Of a stretch of DNA of 64,000 nucleotides, positions 53,951 through 62,285 are shown piece after piece (the first letter of the stretch is position 1; each line of letters opens with the position of its first letter). Under the pieces are notes generated by a model. It was not told the origin of the DNA, searched no databases, and saw only the letters and a program-made list of their open reading frames with translations. A program made the position numbers and the translations under genes. This DNA is from Leucobacter exalbidus (GTDB lineage: Bacteria > Actinomycetota > Actinomycetes > Actinomycetales > Microbacteriaceae): NCBI RefSeq assembly GCF_017834145.1, contig NZ_JAFIDA010000001.1:1116001-1180000 (forward strand), given 5' to 3'.

Positions 53951-54916
53951 GTGATAACCGAAATAACTACTCAGCACCATATGGAGTCATATGAGTCATT
54001 GAGCTTTCACGATTGGATTCGTCTTGTCGGAAACCGGTTCGTGCCGCTTTCCATCTCAGCAGTTTCCCCCAAAGAGTTCTCTGGAAATTTCCGTACGAGA
54101 AATATCGGCTCAACTAGCATCACAGATATCCAAGCTTCTCCACATAGTGTGCACCGTCAAATGCACGCGATCCGTCGTGATCAAAATCACCATCTTAAAT
54201 TGAGCATGCAGCTCGAAGGCTCAGGGCTAGTACTCCAGGATGGACGCAGCGCGCGACTGGAACCAGGCGACGTTGCAATCTATGACACTTCGCGTCCTTA
54301 CACAATCGAATATGACGAGCCCATGCGTTCTCTTGTCATGGTTTTTCCGCATAAGATGCTCGGCATCTCAGCTCATCTCGTACAGACCATGACTGCGTCG
54401 AGATTGGCTGGTGATACAGGGATAGGACGGGTCATCTGCCCCTTCATGCAGCACATGGCCGAGAATCTAGATGAGCTCGATGGTGTGAATGGCTCCAGAA
54501 TTATGAATAGCGCGTTCGAGCTCATCACAGCATTGATTTCTTCCGAGCTTCAGACGATGGCTGCTGCTTCTCCTTCAATGTTGACGATTGAGACCGTGCG
54601 ACTTTTTATTGATTCGCATCTCAGTGACTATGAATTGAATACGGACTCAATTGCCAAAGCCCACTTTATTTCCGCTCGTCAGCTGCAGTACCTTTTCAAA
54701 GAAGAGGACTTGACGGTATCTAGTTACATTCGAAGCCGCCGCCTTGAGCGATGCCGGCTTGATCTGGAAGATTCGGCGCTGCACCGTCGATCCATCTTGC
54801 AAATTGCGCAGGCTTATGGGTTTAACGATTTAAGCCATTTCAGCAAGCTTTTTAAAGCAACCTACGGATGCAGCCCCAGGGAACATCGCGCGTCTAGGAT
54901 TCCGGCCAACATCTAG
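53951..54916 (+). CDS. AraC family transcriptional activator
   Basis: 321 aa from GTG 53951, with AAGGAGG upstream. The N-terminal cupin-like ligand domain (LSMQLEGSGLVLQDGRSARLEPGD, YDTSRPYTIEY) resembles the AraC-binding-like/FeaR group. The C-terminal double HTH is LSDYELNTDSIAKAHFISARQLQ and LQIAQAYGFNDLSHFSKLFKATYGCSPREHR. Divergent from the CMD/dehydrogenase/TRAP operon, so probably its activator. Confidence 0.92.
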   Translation: MITEITTQHHMESYESLSFHDWIRLVGNRFVPLSISAVSPKEFSGNFRTRNIGSTSITDIQASPHSVHRQMHAIRRDQNHHLKLSMQLEGSGLVLQDGRSARLEPGDVAIYDTSRPYTIEYDEPMRSLVMVFPHKMLGISAHLVQTMTASRLAGDTGIGRVICPFMQHMAENLDELDGVNGSRIMNSAFELITALISSELQTMAAASPSMLTIETVRLFIDSHLSDYELNTDSIAKAHFISARQLQYLFKEEDLTVSSYIRSRRLERCRLDLEDSALHRRSILQIAQAYGFNDLSHFSKLFKATYGCSPREHRASRIPANI

Positions 54917-54920
54917 TTGA

Positions 54921-55832
54921 TTAGGTGAAGTCACCGCTGAGTTCATCATGGGTGAGCTGCCAGAAAGCTGTCGCACGTCTTGTGAGTTGTGCTCGTGCCA
55001 GGTGACAGAGAACGATAGCTTCCGGGGGTAGCTCTTCAGCCAGAGGTACAGCAACGATACCCAAATCGTTTGGTAGCCCTGCGCTACGTTTTCCCATTAC
55101 CACGAGACTAAATCCGAGCCCTCTGCGAACTAACGCGCGCACGTGTTCTAGGCTGCGCGAACGATAGCGAATTGTCGGCGTCACCCCCACTGTTCGGAAA
55201 GCTCTAATGATGAATTCCTGGCTCGGATCAGCATCTAGAAAAATCATGGGCTCTTCGCTCAGCTCACGCAGGCTGAGCGCAGAAGCACCAGCTAGCCGGT
55301 GGTGGGTGGGAAGCAAAATATGCGGGGTCAGTTCCATCACTACGGAACGTTCCAAACCGACTTGATTAATTCCTTCAACCAGTATTGCAATTTCAATACG
55401 CCCGGTGTCTAGTTCGCGCAGAAGTTCGGCATGCGAACCTTCGATGAAGTCCAGTCGTACCTCTGGATAAAACGATTCAAACTGCTGCAGTAGTCGTGGC
55501 ATTAAGGACGGCGCTAATACGTCAAAACAGCCAACGACCAGTTCGCCTTGCAACTGGTACTGGAGATTATTTGCCGCAAACTTCATCTCTTCAGCATCTG
55601 AAATCAGCTTGGCCGCTCTGGGTAGGAGTTCCCGACCACTTGCTGTCAAGCTCAACCCAATTCCTCGCTGCCTCACAAAGAGTTGCAGATCCAGCGTGCT
55701 TTCCAAATCGGAAATTGCTGCTGACATTGCAGACTGCGAGACAAACATTTCGTCAGCAGCACCCTGAGTTGTCCCGGTTTGTGCCGTGGCAACGAAATAT
55801 GCAAGTTGCTTCAGAGTGAAATCGTTTCCCAT
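54921..55832 (-). CDS. LysR family transcriptional regulator
   Basis: 303 aa. N-terminal HTH (FTLKQLAYFVATAQTGTTQGAADEMFVSQSAMSAAISDLES) and a two-lobed effector domain. Divergent from the acyl-CoA dehydrogenase/ligase operon at 55939, therefore the likely regulator of that catabolic branch. Its 3' end nearly meets the araC stop. Confidence 0.92.
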   Translation of the reverse strand: MGNDFTLKQLAYFVATAQTGTTQGAADEMFVSQSAMSAAISDLESTLDLQLFVRQRGIGLSLTASGRELLPRAAKLISDAEEMKFAANNLQYQLQGELVVGCFDVLAPSLMPRLLQQFESFYPEVRLDFIEGSHAELLRELDTGRIEIAILVEGINQVGLERSVVMELTPHILLPTHHRLAGASALSLRELSEEPMIFLDADPSQEFIIRAFRTVGVTPTIRYRSRSLEHVRALVRRGLGFSLVVMGKRSAGLPNDLGIVAVPLAEELPPEAIVLCHLARAQLTRRATAFWQLTHDELSGDFT

Positions 55833-55869
55833 GGCAACCAGATTAATCGATATGAGATAGAGGGAATAA

Positions 55870-55884
55870 CTATTTTACAGATAG
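55870..55884. promoter_or_regulatory. Candidate LysR-type site
   Basis: CTATTTTACAGATAG contains a T-N11-A core with inverted CTAT/ATAG arms in the 106-bp gap between divergent lysR and acyl-CoA dehydrogenase genes. Confidence 0.35.
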
Positions 55885-55938
55885 CTAGGGATCGAGGAGA
55901 GTTACGAGTATCTTAAGTCCCCCCAAGGAGCGGATCCC

Positions 55939-57132
55939 ATGAATACCGTTTTAAACCTTGAAACACCAGATTTACAAACCTCCAGTGCCATCAGCGAGGA
56001 CCAGCTTCGAGCCTCAGCACGCGAGTTTGCTGAATCCATCGCAGATGGGTATCACGCTCGGGCTACCAGCACGGAGTTTTTTTGGGATATCTACCGCGAG
56101 ATGGGCAGCCGCGGATTCCTTGCACTCTCCACGCCAATTGAACAAGGCGGCTTGGCAGCTTCAGCTCTTTGCACCGGCATAGCAATGGAAGAAATCGGTC
56201 GCGCCGATTTTAATGTAGCGTTTGCACTGTTCGGTGCACTTTGCACCAATGAGCTATTGGCCAAGCATGCAACTCCGACCGTTCAGAAGGAGTGGCTCGC
56301 ACCAGCGCTCAAGGGCGATACCGCCATCGGCTTTGCTCTCACGGAGCTGGTGGCAGGCTCAGACTCTCGAAACATTCAGACTCAGGCCAAGCGTACTGAT
56401 GACGGTTGGGTGTTGAACGGGCACAAAACCTCCTCAGGGTTCGCAGTCGTCGCGGGCGCAGCAGTCGTATTCGCCCGGACCTCCGACGATCCACGCAACG
56501 GCATCACGCCGTTCCTTGTCCCACTCGACTCACCAGGTGTTGAACGGCGACGCATTCCCAGCCTAGGGTTCGTCCCCACTGGTCGAGGTGAATTCTCCCT
56601 CAATAATGTTGTCGTTCCTGATGCCTATGTAATCGGAGAGGTCGGACTCGGTTTCAATCTGGTCAGCGAGTCCTTCGATTACACACGCGCACTTATCGCG
56701 CTCCTAGCAGTGGGTTCAGCGGATTATGCCATCCAGCTCGCCGTTGACTGGGCTCAGGAACGTGAAACATTCGGCGCTAAACTCGCCACCCGCCAAGGAA
56801 TTACGTTCCCTGTCGCAGAGCATCTCACCCGAATCGCGGCGTCTCGGCTTCTCGCCTATGACGTGCTGAAGCGCAAGGACTCGGGGCTACCCATTACTCG
56901 CGAGGCAGCCATGTCAAAGTGGTTCGCCACAGAGACAGCGGTTAATGCTGTCCATGAGGCGATAGTCATTCTCGGCCACCGCGCATATTCCGAGGATCTC
57001 CCCCTTATGCAGCTTTTCCGAGACGTGCAAGGTTTAGAAATTGCAGAAGGGCCTTCCCACATCCAGAAGATGATAATTGCGCGTGAAGTATTCGGGCGAT
57101 CCAGTCTGTCACGGACTCCCGCTTCAGCTTAA
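55939..57132 (+). CDS. Acyl-CoA dehydrogenase
   Basis: 397 aa. Helical N-domain, FAD/acyl site (IGFALTELVAGSDSRNIQTQAKRTDDGWVLNGHKTSSGF), and a C-terminal helical bundle with DWAQERETFGAKLATRQGITFPVAEHL and the EAIVILGHRAYSEDLPLMQLFRDVQGLEIAEG region where the catalytic Glu is expected. Introduces the alpha,beta double bond in an acyl-CoA with FAD. First of six same-strand catabolic genes; starts at ATG 55939 after AAGGAG. Chain specificity cannot be told, but neighbours argue for a 2-methyl-branched substrate. Confidence 0.9.
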   Translation: MNTVLNLETPDLQTSSAISEDQLRASAREFAESIADGYHARATSTEFFWDIYREMGSRGFLALSTPIEQGGLAASALCTGIAMEEIGRADFNVAFALFGALCTNELLAKHATPTVQKEWLAPALKGDTAIGFALTELVAGSDSRNIQTQAKRTDDGWVLNGHKTSSGFAVVAGAAVVFARTSDDPRNGITPFLVPLDSPGVERRRIPSLGFVPTGRGEFSLNNVVVPDAYVIGEVGLGFNLVSESFDYTRALIALLAVGSADYAIQLAVDWAQERETFGAKLATRQGITFPVAEHLTRIAASRLLAYDVLKRKDSGLPITREAAMSKWFATETAVNAVHEAIVILGHRAYSEDLPLMQLFRDVQGLEIAEGPSHIQKMIIAREVFGRSSLSRTPASA

Positions 57133-57149
57133 GAAAGCACAGATATCAA

Positions 57150-58715
57150 ATGATGAGAACCATTGATAATTTTGACGCCGGATTCGCGACAGCACCCAAC
57201 CGCACATTTCTTCTCGACGCGGAATCAGGTGAAACGCTAACGTACGATGAGGTGTCGAAGTTCACCCATCGATTCGCTCATGCCATTCGCACGCACGGTC
57301 TTGGTAAAGAATCAAAAATTGCAGTGCTGTCACACAACAGCACGCTGATGTATCAGTGTGTGCTTGGGGTATTACGTTCCGATGCCATCTGGTTGCCTGT
57401 GAACGCGCGCTCTGGCGTCGACGAGATGGTTGATGTCTTGACTCGTTTCGAGTGCGACCTCCTCTTCTATGAGGGGAGCGCTTCAGCCGTTGCTGAGTCA
57501 TTCGCTTCGTTACCGGGAAACGAAGCGAATATCGTTCTCTTAACCAAACAAACCGTCACGGACTGGATGGGGACACAGCCCGATTCTGCTTTCCAACCGG
57601 CACCCGACAATTTAGACACCGTGTACGCGATCCAAGCTACAGGTGGAACCACCGGGGTTCCTAAGGCTGTGCAATTCTCAAACCGCAATGCTCGGTCCAT
57701 TGTCTCTAGTTTCATGACTGTTGCTCCGTTCCATGCTTCGGCTGGCGCCCCGCACCCTGTCTATTTGGCGACGGCGCCCCTTAGCCATGCTGCCGGCCAA
57801 TTTATGCAGCTCATCATGCGCCAAGCAGGAACAGCGGTCATCCCTCATGGCGCTACCCCGGCCGACTTACTCAAACTCATTGAGGAGTACCGAGTAACGC
57901 ACACGTTCCTCCCTCCAACTGTTATTTACGGGATGCTAGACGAACCCGAACTTAACGCCCATGACTATGGGAGCCTTCAGTACCTCGTTTATGGGGCTTC
58001 TCCGATGTCTCCAGTACGACTCGCTAGGGCTATCAAGGCGTTCGGTCCAGTACTTGCTCAGTTGTACGGCCAAACTGAAACAGGAGTACCAAACACGTGG
58101 TTATCACCGCAGGACCACTTCATCAACGGTGATATTGCACCTCCCGATCGCTTGTCGTCTGCGGGGCGCATCGTTCCAGGTACGCAACTTGTGATCCTCG
58201 ATGAGAGTGGGAACTCCGTTCCGACGGGATCAACCGGCGAGATTGCCGTGCGCGGAGAAGGAGTGACGCCTGGATATTACAAGGATGAAGAAGCTACCGC
58301 GGCAGCTCGCCACGGACAGTACTTTCTCACTGGCGACATTGCTTATATCGATGAGAGTGGCTTCGTCCATATTGTCGATCGCAAGAAAGATGTCATTATT
58401 ACCGGTGGTTTTAACGTGTATTCAGCTGAAGTCGAGCGACGGATACTCGCCTTTCCTGGCATCGCCGAATGCGCTGTACTCGGTATCCCCGACCCCAAGT
58501 GGGGCGAAAGCGTTACCGCTCTTATTGAACCAATTCCCGGCAACAATATCGTCATCGATGAGCTGCGCGCATTCTGCAGAGAGGCTTTAGGGCCAGTCAA
58601 AACTCCGAAGACTTTCATAGTCCGCGATTCTCTTCCCAGAAGCGCCGTGGGAAAAATACTCAAACGGGAACTGAGACAAGAATTTTGGTCAGCTAACGAA
58701 AGGATGGTGTCATAA
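57150..58715 (+). CDS. Acyl-CoA synthetase (AMP-forming ligase)
   Basis: 521 aa. ATP loop IQATGGTTGVPKAVQFS, adenine motif LYGQTETGVPNTW, TGDIAYIDESGFVHIVDRKKDVIITGGFNVYSAEVE (hinge), and the C-terminal catalytic lysine in PRSAVGKILKREL. Complete ANL enzyme; activates a carboxylic acid to its CoA thioester, the entry step for acid brought in by the TRAP system. It resembles short/medium branched or aromatic acid ligases; the substrate is not decided by sequence alone. Confidence 0.92.
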   Translation: MMRTIDNFDAGFATAPNRTFLLDAESGETLTYDEVSKFTHRFAHAIRTHGLGKESKIAVLSHNSTLMYQCVLGVLRSDAIWLPVNARSGVDEMVDVLTRFECDLLFYEGSASAVAESFASLPGNEANIVLLTKQTVTDWMGTQPDSAFQPAPDNLDTVYAIQATGGTTGVPKAVQFSNRNARSIVSSFMTVAPFHASAGAPHPVYLATAPLSHAAGQFMQLIMRQAGTAVIPHGATPADLLKLIEEYRVTHTFLPPTVIYGMLDEPELNAHDYGSLQYLVYGASPMSPVRLARAIKAFGPVLAQLYGQTETGVPNTWLSPQDHFINGDIAPPDRLSSAGRIVPGTQLVILDESGNSVPTGSTGEIAVRGEGVTPGYYKDEEATAAARHGQYFLTGDIAYIDESGFVHIVDRKKDVIITGGFNVYSAEVERRILAFPGIAECAVLGIPDPKWGESVTALIEPIPGNNIVIDELRAFCREALGPVKTPKTFIVRDSLPRSAVGKILKRELRQEFWSANERMVS

Positions 58716-59492
58716 ATGCCCCAGGATGAGCTGCTCGTACATGAGCAAGACAGCATAATGACGGTCACCCTGAATCGACCCGATGCGCTCAACGCGTTGA
58801 CTATCGGCATGATCGATACGTTCAGCACCGCGTTGGATCAAGCACTCAAAAATGACGTCAGAGTCGTAGTCATTGCCGCAGCTGGACGAGCCTTTTGCGC
58901 AGGCATGGATGTCAGCGGATTCGGCAAAGAACCCGGAGATTCTCTCCCAGCGCTTGCACACTTACAGGATTTCCTCGTACGCCTGGCAGAATTTCCCAAG
59001 CCAGTAATTGCACAGGTTAATGGCACCGCCATGGGCGGAGGCACCGAACTCATCCTTGCCGCTGATTTTGCCATAGCAGCGGAAACTGCGCGGGTAGGTG
59101 ACGGTCACACAAACATAGGTGTGATTCCGGGTGGAGGCGGAGCTACTTTACTCGCCCGCCGGGTACCTGTTTCAATCGCCAAGTATGTCGTATTCACAGG
59201 GATACGACTCACAGCGAGTGAATGGCAACGCTACGGATTATTTGCAGAGGTCGTCCCTCTGGACGGGCTAGCCTCTCGTGTTGCTGAGTTGGCTACATCC
59301 ATTGCAGACAAAAGCCCTTTGGGCCTTTCCACCATCAAAAGCCTCATGCTCGAGTCTGCAGCTGACACAGATCCGGCCACTTCGCTTGCACGAGAGCTTG
59401 AAGCCAACCGAACATACTCCACTAGCTATGACATGAGCGAGGGTTTACAAGCCTTTGCAAACAATCGTAAGCCGAAATTCCTGGGCCGGTAA
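58716..59492 (+). CDS. Crotonase superfamily protein lacking one hydratase Glu
   Basis: 258 aa. Oxyanion-hole elements RAFCAGMDVSGF and GTAMGGGTELILAADF are present, the latter with the first catalytic Glu. At the second hydratase position (normally Glu in FGQPEINLG) this protein has VGDGHTNIG, so His/Thr replace the Glu. It may be a hydrolase, isomerase or lyase variant instead of a standard enoyl-CoA hydratase. Directly follows the ligase and precedes a hotdog thioesterase by 2 bp. Confidence 0.87.
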   Translation: MPQDELLVHEQDSIMTVTLNRPDALNALTIGMIDTFSTALDQALKNDVRVVVIAAAGRAFCAGMDVSGFGKEPGDSLPALAHLQDFLVRLAEFPKPVIAQVNGTAMGGGTELILAADFAIAAETARVGDGHTNIGVIPGGGGATLLARRVPVSIAKYVVFTGIRLTASEWQRYGLFAEVVPLDGLASRVAELATSIADKSPLGLSTIKSLMLESAADTDPATSLARELEANRTYSTSYDMSEGLQAFANNRKPKFLGR

Positions 59493-59494
59493 TC

Positions 59495-59911
59495 ATGTCC
59501 ATTTCAATCGCCTCTGTGCAGAGCATTCTGGCAATCGATCCTGCGACGAGGAATGCCGGCATCATGGTCGAACATGCGTCTCCTGATGAATTAGTACTGG
59601 CACTCCAGGTCACTAGCTCGCACACCAACAGTGCCGGAATATGTCATGGCGGCATCATCTTCCTATTAGCCGATTCTGCTTCAGGAATTGCCGCAAACAT
59701 TGGTACTGGAGATTCCGTTTGGGTAACCACCGCGTCTCAGGTACATTATCTTGCTTCGGCACGCCCTGGAGACCGGCTATGGGCGTCCTGCCGACTCCGG
59801 TGGCCCGCCGGGTCGGGAATCGCTCACTATGAAACGATCGTGACCGATGGTAATAACGTGGTATCTGTCGTAGATGCAACAATGAAACGGGTAAGAGGAG
59901 CTGCCCGTTGA
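59495..59911 (+). CDS. Hotdog-fold thioesterase (PaaI-type)
   Basis: 138 aa. The PaaI/4HBT motif HGGIIFLLADSASGIAAN carries the catalytic Asp on the central helix. Cleaves acyl-CoA thioesters, often to free trapped CoA in a catabolic pathway. Embedded in the operon, overlapping the racemase gene by 4 bp. Confidence 0.88.
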   Translation: MSISIASVQSILAIDPATRNAGIMVEHASPDELVLALQVTSSHTNSAGICHGGIIFLLADSASGIAANIGTGDSVWVTTASQVHYLASARPGDRLWASCRLRWPAGSGIAHYETIVTDGNNVVSVVDATMKRVRGAAR

Positions 59912-60921
59912 AAGCGCTCAAGGGCATTCGGATTGTTGAATTTGCAGGGCTGGGACCGCTCGAACACACCGGCATGATGCTCTCTGACCTCGGCGCTGAT
60001 GTCATTCGAATAGTTCGCCCAGGTACCAGTTATCAAACGAGCCCCATTCTTCGCAATCGCACTACTCATTCGCTAGATCTCAAAGCACCTGAGGATCTTC
60101 GTACTGCACGAAACTTCATCACGCAGTCAGATGTCGTCCTCGAAGGTATGCGTCCAGGGACCATGGAACGTCTGGGGTTGGGGCCTAACGAGTTTGCTGA
60201 GGTCGCCCCTAAACTCGTGTACGCACGGATGACAGGCTGGGGACAGGCCGGACCGATGTCGCAACGAGCAGGGCACGACATCAACTACTTAGCTCTGACC
60301 GGAGCACTTTGGAGCACTCGTCGTACCGGCGACCGCCCTGTACCACCGCTTAATCTTGTCGGAGATATTGGTGGTGGTTCGATGTTTCTCATCGTGGGAA
60401 TATTGGCTGCTCTGATCAACCGAGACCGCACAGGATATGGCTCCGTTATCGATGCTTCCATCGTGGATGGGGTTTCTTCACTCTTGCAGAGTGTGCATAG
60501 TCTCCGTGCGGATCAAGAGTGGTCCGATGAGCCCGGAGATAATTTGTTCGACACCGGTCGTCCCTGGTATGACGTCTATCGCTGCGCCGATGAAAAATTC
60601 ATAGCGGTGGGCGCGATAGAACCCCAGTTCTATCACGAGCTTGTTGCAGGGCTCGAACTAGATATATCGTCGCTCCCCCACCGCTCAGATCCGCAGAACT
60701 GGCCAGCCCTCAAGAAACTGTTCACAGAGGTCTTTGCCACCCGAAGCCGCGACGACTGGGCTCAACGCTTTGAACAAAGTGACGCCTGCGTGACCGCAGT
60801 ACTCAGCATTGCAGAGGCACCCGCTGGACACCATCTACGGTCTCGAAACACACTCTTTCCCGTTCCCGGAGGATGGTCTGCCTCGCCAGCACCAAGGTTC
60901 ACGCCGCTGGTCCCTGAGTAA
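59908..60921 (+). CDS. Alpha-methylacyl-CoA racemase-like protein (CaiB/BaiF CoA-transferase family III)
   Basis: 337 aa from TTG 59908. It begins LKGIRIVEFAGLGPLEHTGMMLSDLGADVIRI and has AGHDINYLALTGAL with the racemase histidine, then NLVGDIGGGSMFL with the active-site Asp, the AMACR pattern rather than ordinary CoA transferase. Equilibrates (R)- and (S)-2-methylacyl-CoA so that a stereospecific dehydrogenase can act. Its presence is the strongest clue that the island handles alpha-methyl-branched acids. Confidence 0.88.
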   Translation: MKALKGIRIVEFAGLGPLEHTGMMLSDLGADVIRIVRPGTSYQTSPILRNRTTHSLDLKAPEDLRTARNFITQSDVVLEGMRPGTMERLGLGPNEFAEVAPKLVYARMTGWGQAGPMSQRAGHDINYLALTGALWSTRRTGDRPVPPLNLVGDIGGGSMFLIVGILAALINRDRTGYGSVIDASIVDGVSSLLQSVHSLRADQEWSDEPGDNLFDTGRPWYDVYRCADEKFIAVGAIEPQFYHELVAGLELDISSLPHRSDPQNWPALKKLFTEVFATRSRDDWAQRFEQSDACVTAVLSIAEAPAGHHLRSRNTLFPVPGGWSASPAPRFTPLVPE

Positions 60922-60987
60922 GCCCTGATCAGCGTAAAGCATTTTATCGATTCAGCTTCACGAGCCTTTCACCATTGGAGTATAAGC

Positions 60988-61995
60988 ATGTCCATACAAG
61001 ACGTATTGATTCGCAAGAGCGGCCGTGTGCTGCATATAACGTTGAACCGACCACGCGTCATTAACGCGCTCACCCCTGCAATGAGTATCGCGATCGAGGA
61101 TGCTCTCGTTGCCGCAATCGATGATCCCGATATCGAGGGGGTGCTCCTTGACGGCGCAGGAGAACGCGGCCTTTGCGCTGGCGGCGACATCAACATGTCG
61201 GTCTCTGGGGACTACGACGGTCTGCAAAGGTTTTGGGAGCAGGAATACCGGCTGGATCTGTTCATCTCCAAATACCCGAAACCATACATTGCATTCATGG
61301 AGGGGATCACTATGGGAGGAGGGATTGGCCTCTCCGCACATGCATCGCACCGCATAGTGAGTGAACGATCACGGCTCGCACTCCCCGAGGTACGGATTGG
61401 ATTCATCCCAGACGTGGGAGGCACTCACATTCTCGCGAATGCGCCTGGTGAACTTGGCACTCATCTTGGGCTTACAGCCGGGGACATGACCGCCGGTGAT
61501 GCGATTGCATGCGGTTTTGCCGATTACTTCGTTTCGGAAGACCTTCTGGCTGATTTAAAACATCGCATTATCTTCGGAGAGGACTCATTCACCGAAGAAA
61601 TCAAGCAGCTAGCTTCCCCTGCGCCCGATTCCAATCTACTAAAACAGCAAAAATGGATCGATGATGCATACTCGGCGAACGATATTGGCGAAGTATTGGC
61701 TAGGCTCGACGCTCGTTCGGAGCCGGAAGCTCATGAGGCTGCAACCATCATCCGACAGGTTTCCCCCACTTCTGTTGTGATCACGCTTGCTGCGCTTCGA
61801 AAGGCAAGAGAGCTCAACAATCTCGCATCAGCGTTCGATCTAGAGCTTCGTATTGGGGCAGCGTTACTCCGAACTTTTGATATGGGCGAGGGTGTACGGG
61901 CCCAGATCATCGACAAGGATCGCAATCCTCAATGGCAACCAGCTCATATTGCTGACGTTGACAAGAGCTGGGTCGCATCGCTTATCAAGGGCTAG
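60988..61995 (+). CDS. 3-hydroxyisobutyryl-CoA hydrolase-like crotonase
   Basis: 335 aa, the long crotonase type. GLCAGGDINMSVSGDYDG, YPKPYIAFMEGITMGGGIGLSAHASHRIV, LPEVRIGFIPDVGGTHIL with both acidic residues of HIBCH, SPTSVVITLAALRKARE and DMGEGVRAQIIDKDRNPQWQP are diagnostic. Hydrolyses 3-hydroxyisobutyryl-CoA or a close homologue to the free beta-hydroxy acid, which the dehydrogenase encoded at 52406-53296 could oxidise. Starts ATG 60988; last gene of the island before the direct repeat. Confidence 0.92.
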   Translation: MSIQDVLIRKSGRVLHITLNRPRVINALTPAMSIAIEDALVAAIDDPDIEGVLLDGAGERGLCAGGDINMSVSGDYDGLQRFWEQEYRLDLFISKYPKPYIAFMEGITMGGGIGLSAHASHRIVSERSRLALPEVRIGFIPDVGGTHILANAPGELGTHLGLTAGDMTAGDAIACGFADYFVSEDLLADLKHRIIFGEDSFTEEIKQLASPAPDSNLLKQQKWIDDAYSANDIGEVLARLDARSEPEAHEAATIIRQVSPTSVVITLAALRKARELNNLASAFDLELRIGAALLRTFDMGEGVRAQIIDKDRNPQWQPAHIADVDKSWVASLIKG

Positions 61996-62116
61996 ATAAC
62001 AGCATGTCAACATGGCTTTGGGCATCATATAGTTGAGCAAATTGACGCACCGCTGATTACATTTCATGCGATCACTGTGTCAGAGCGGCAATCAGACAGA
62101 GCACCTATGTATCGAT

Positions 62117-62161
62117 TATCGGAATTTAGCGATACGCCCGTTGTATTCGAATATTCCGATA
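62117..62161. promoter_or_regulatory. Orphan HipB-type operators (second copy)
   Basis: TATCGGAATTTAGCGATA (62117-62134) and TATTCGAATATTCCGATA (62144-62161), same spacing as at 47552, but with no hipBA next to them. Confidence 0.75.
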
Positions 62162-62243
62162 ACGCCTCCCCTGGCTCCCTGCACCATGCCATTCACGAGG
62201 CTCCGCTGTGCAGCAGTCACGAGCAACTAGCGCGAGGGACTCG

Positions 62244-62278
62244 GCGGCGCGATCCGAATCAGCTCCAGATCGCGCCGC
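62244..62278 (-). terminator. Hairpin after the intact DUF gene
   Basis: GCGGCGCGATC pairs with GATCGCGCCGC over 13 nt, identical in layout to 47683-47717. Confidence 0.6.
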
Positions 62279-62285
62279 CTCACCA

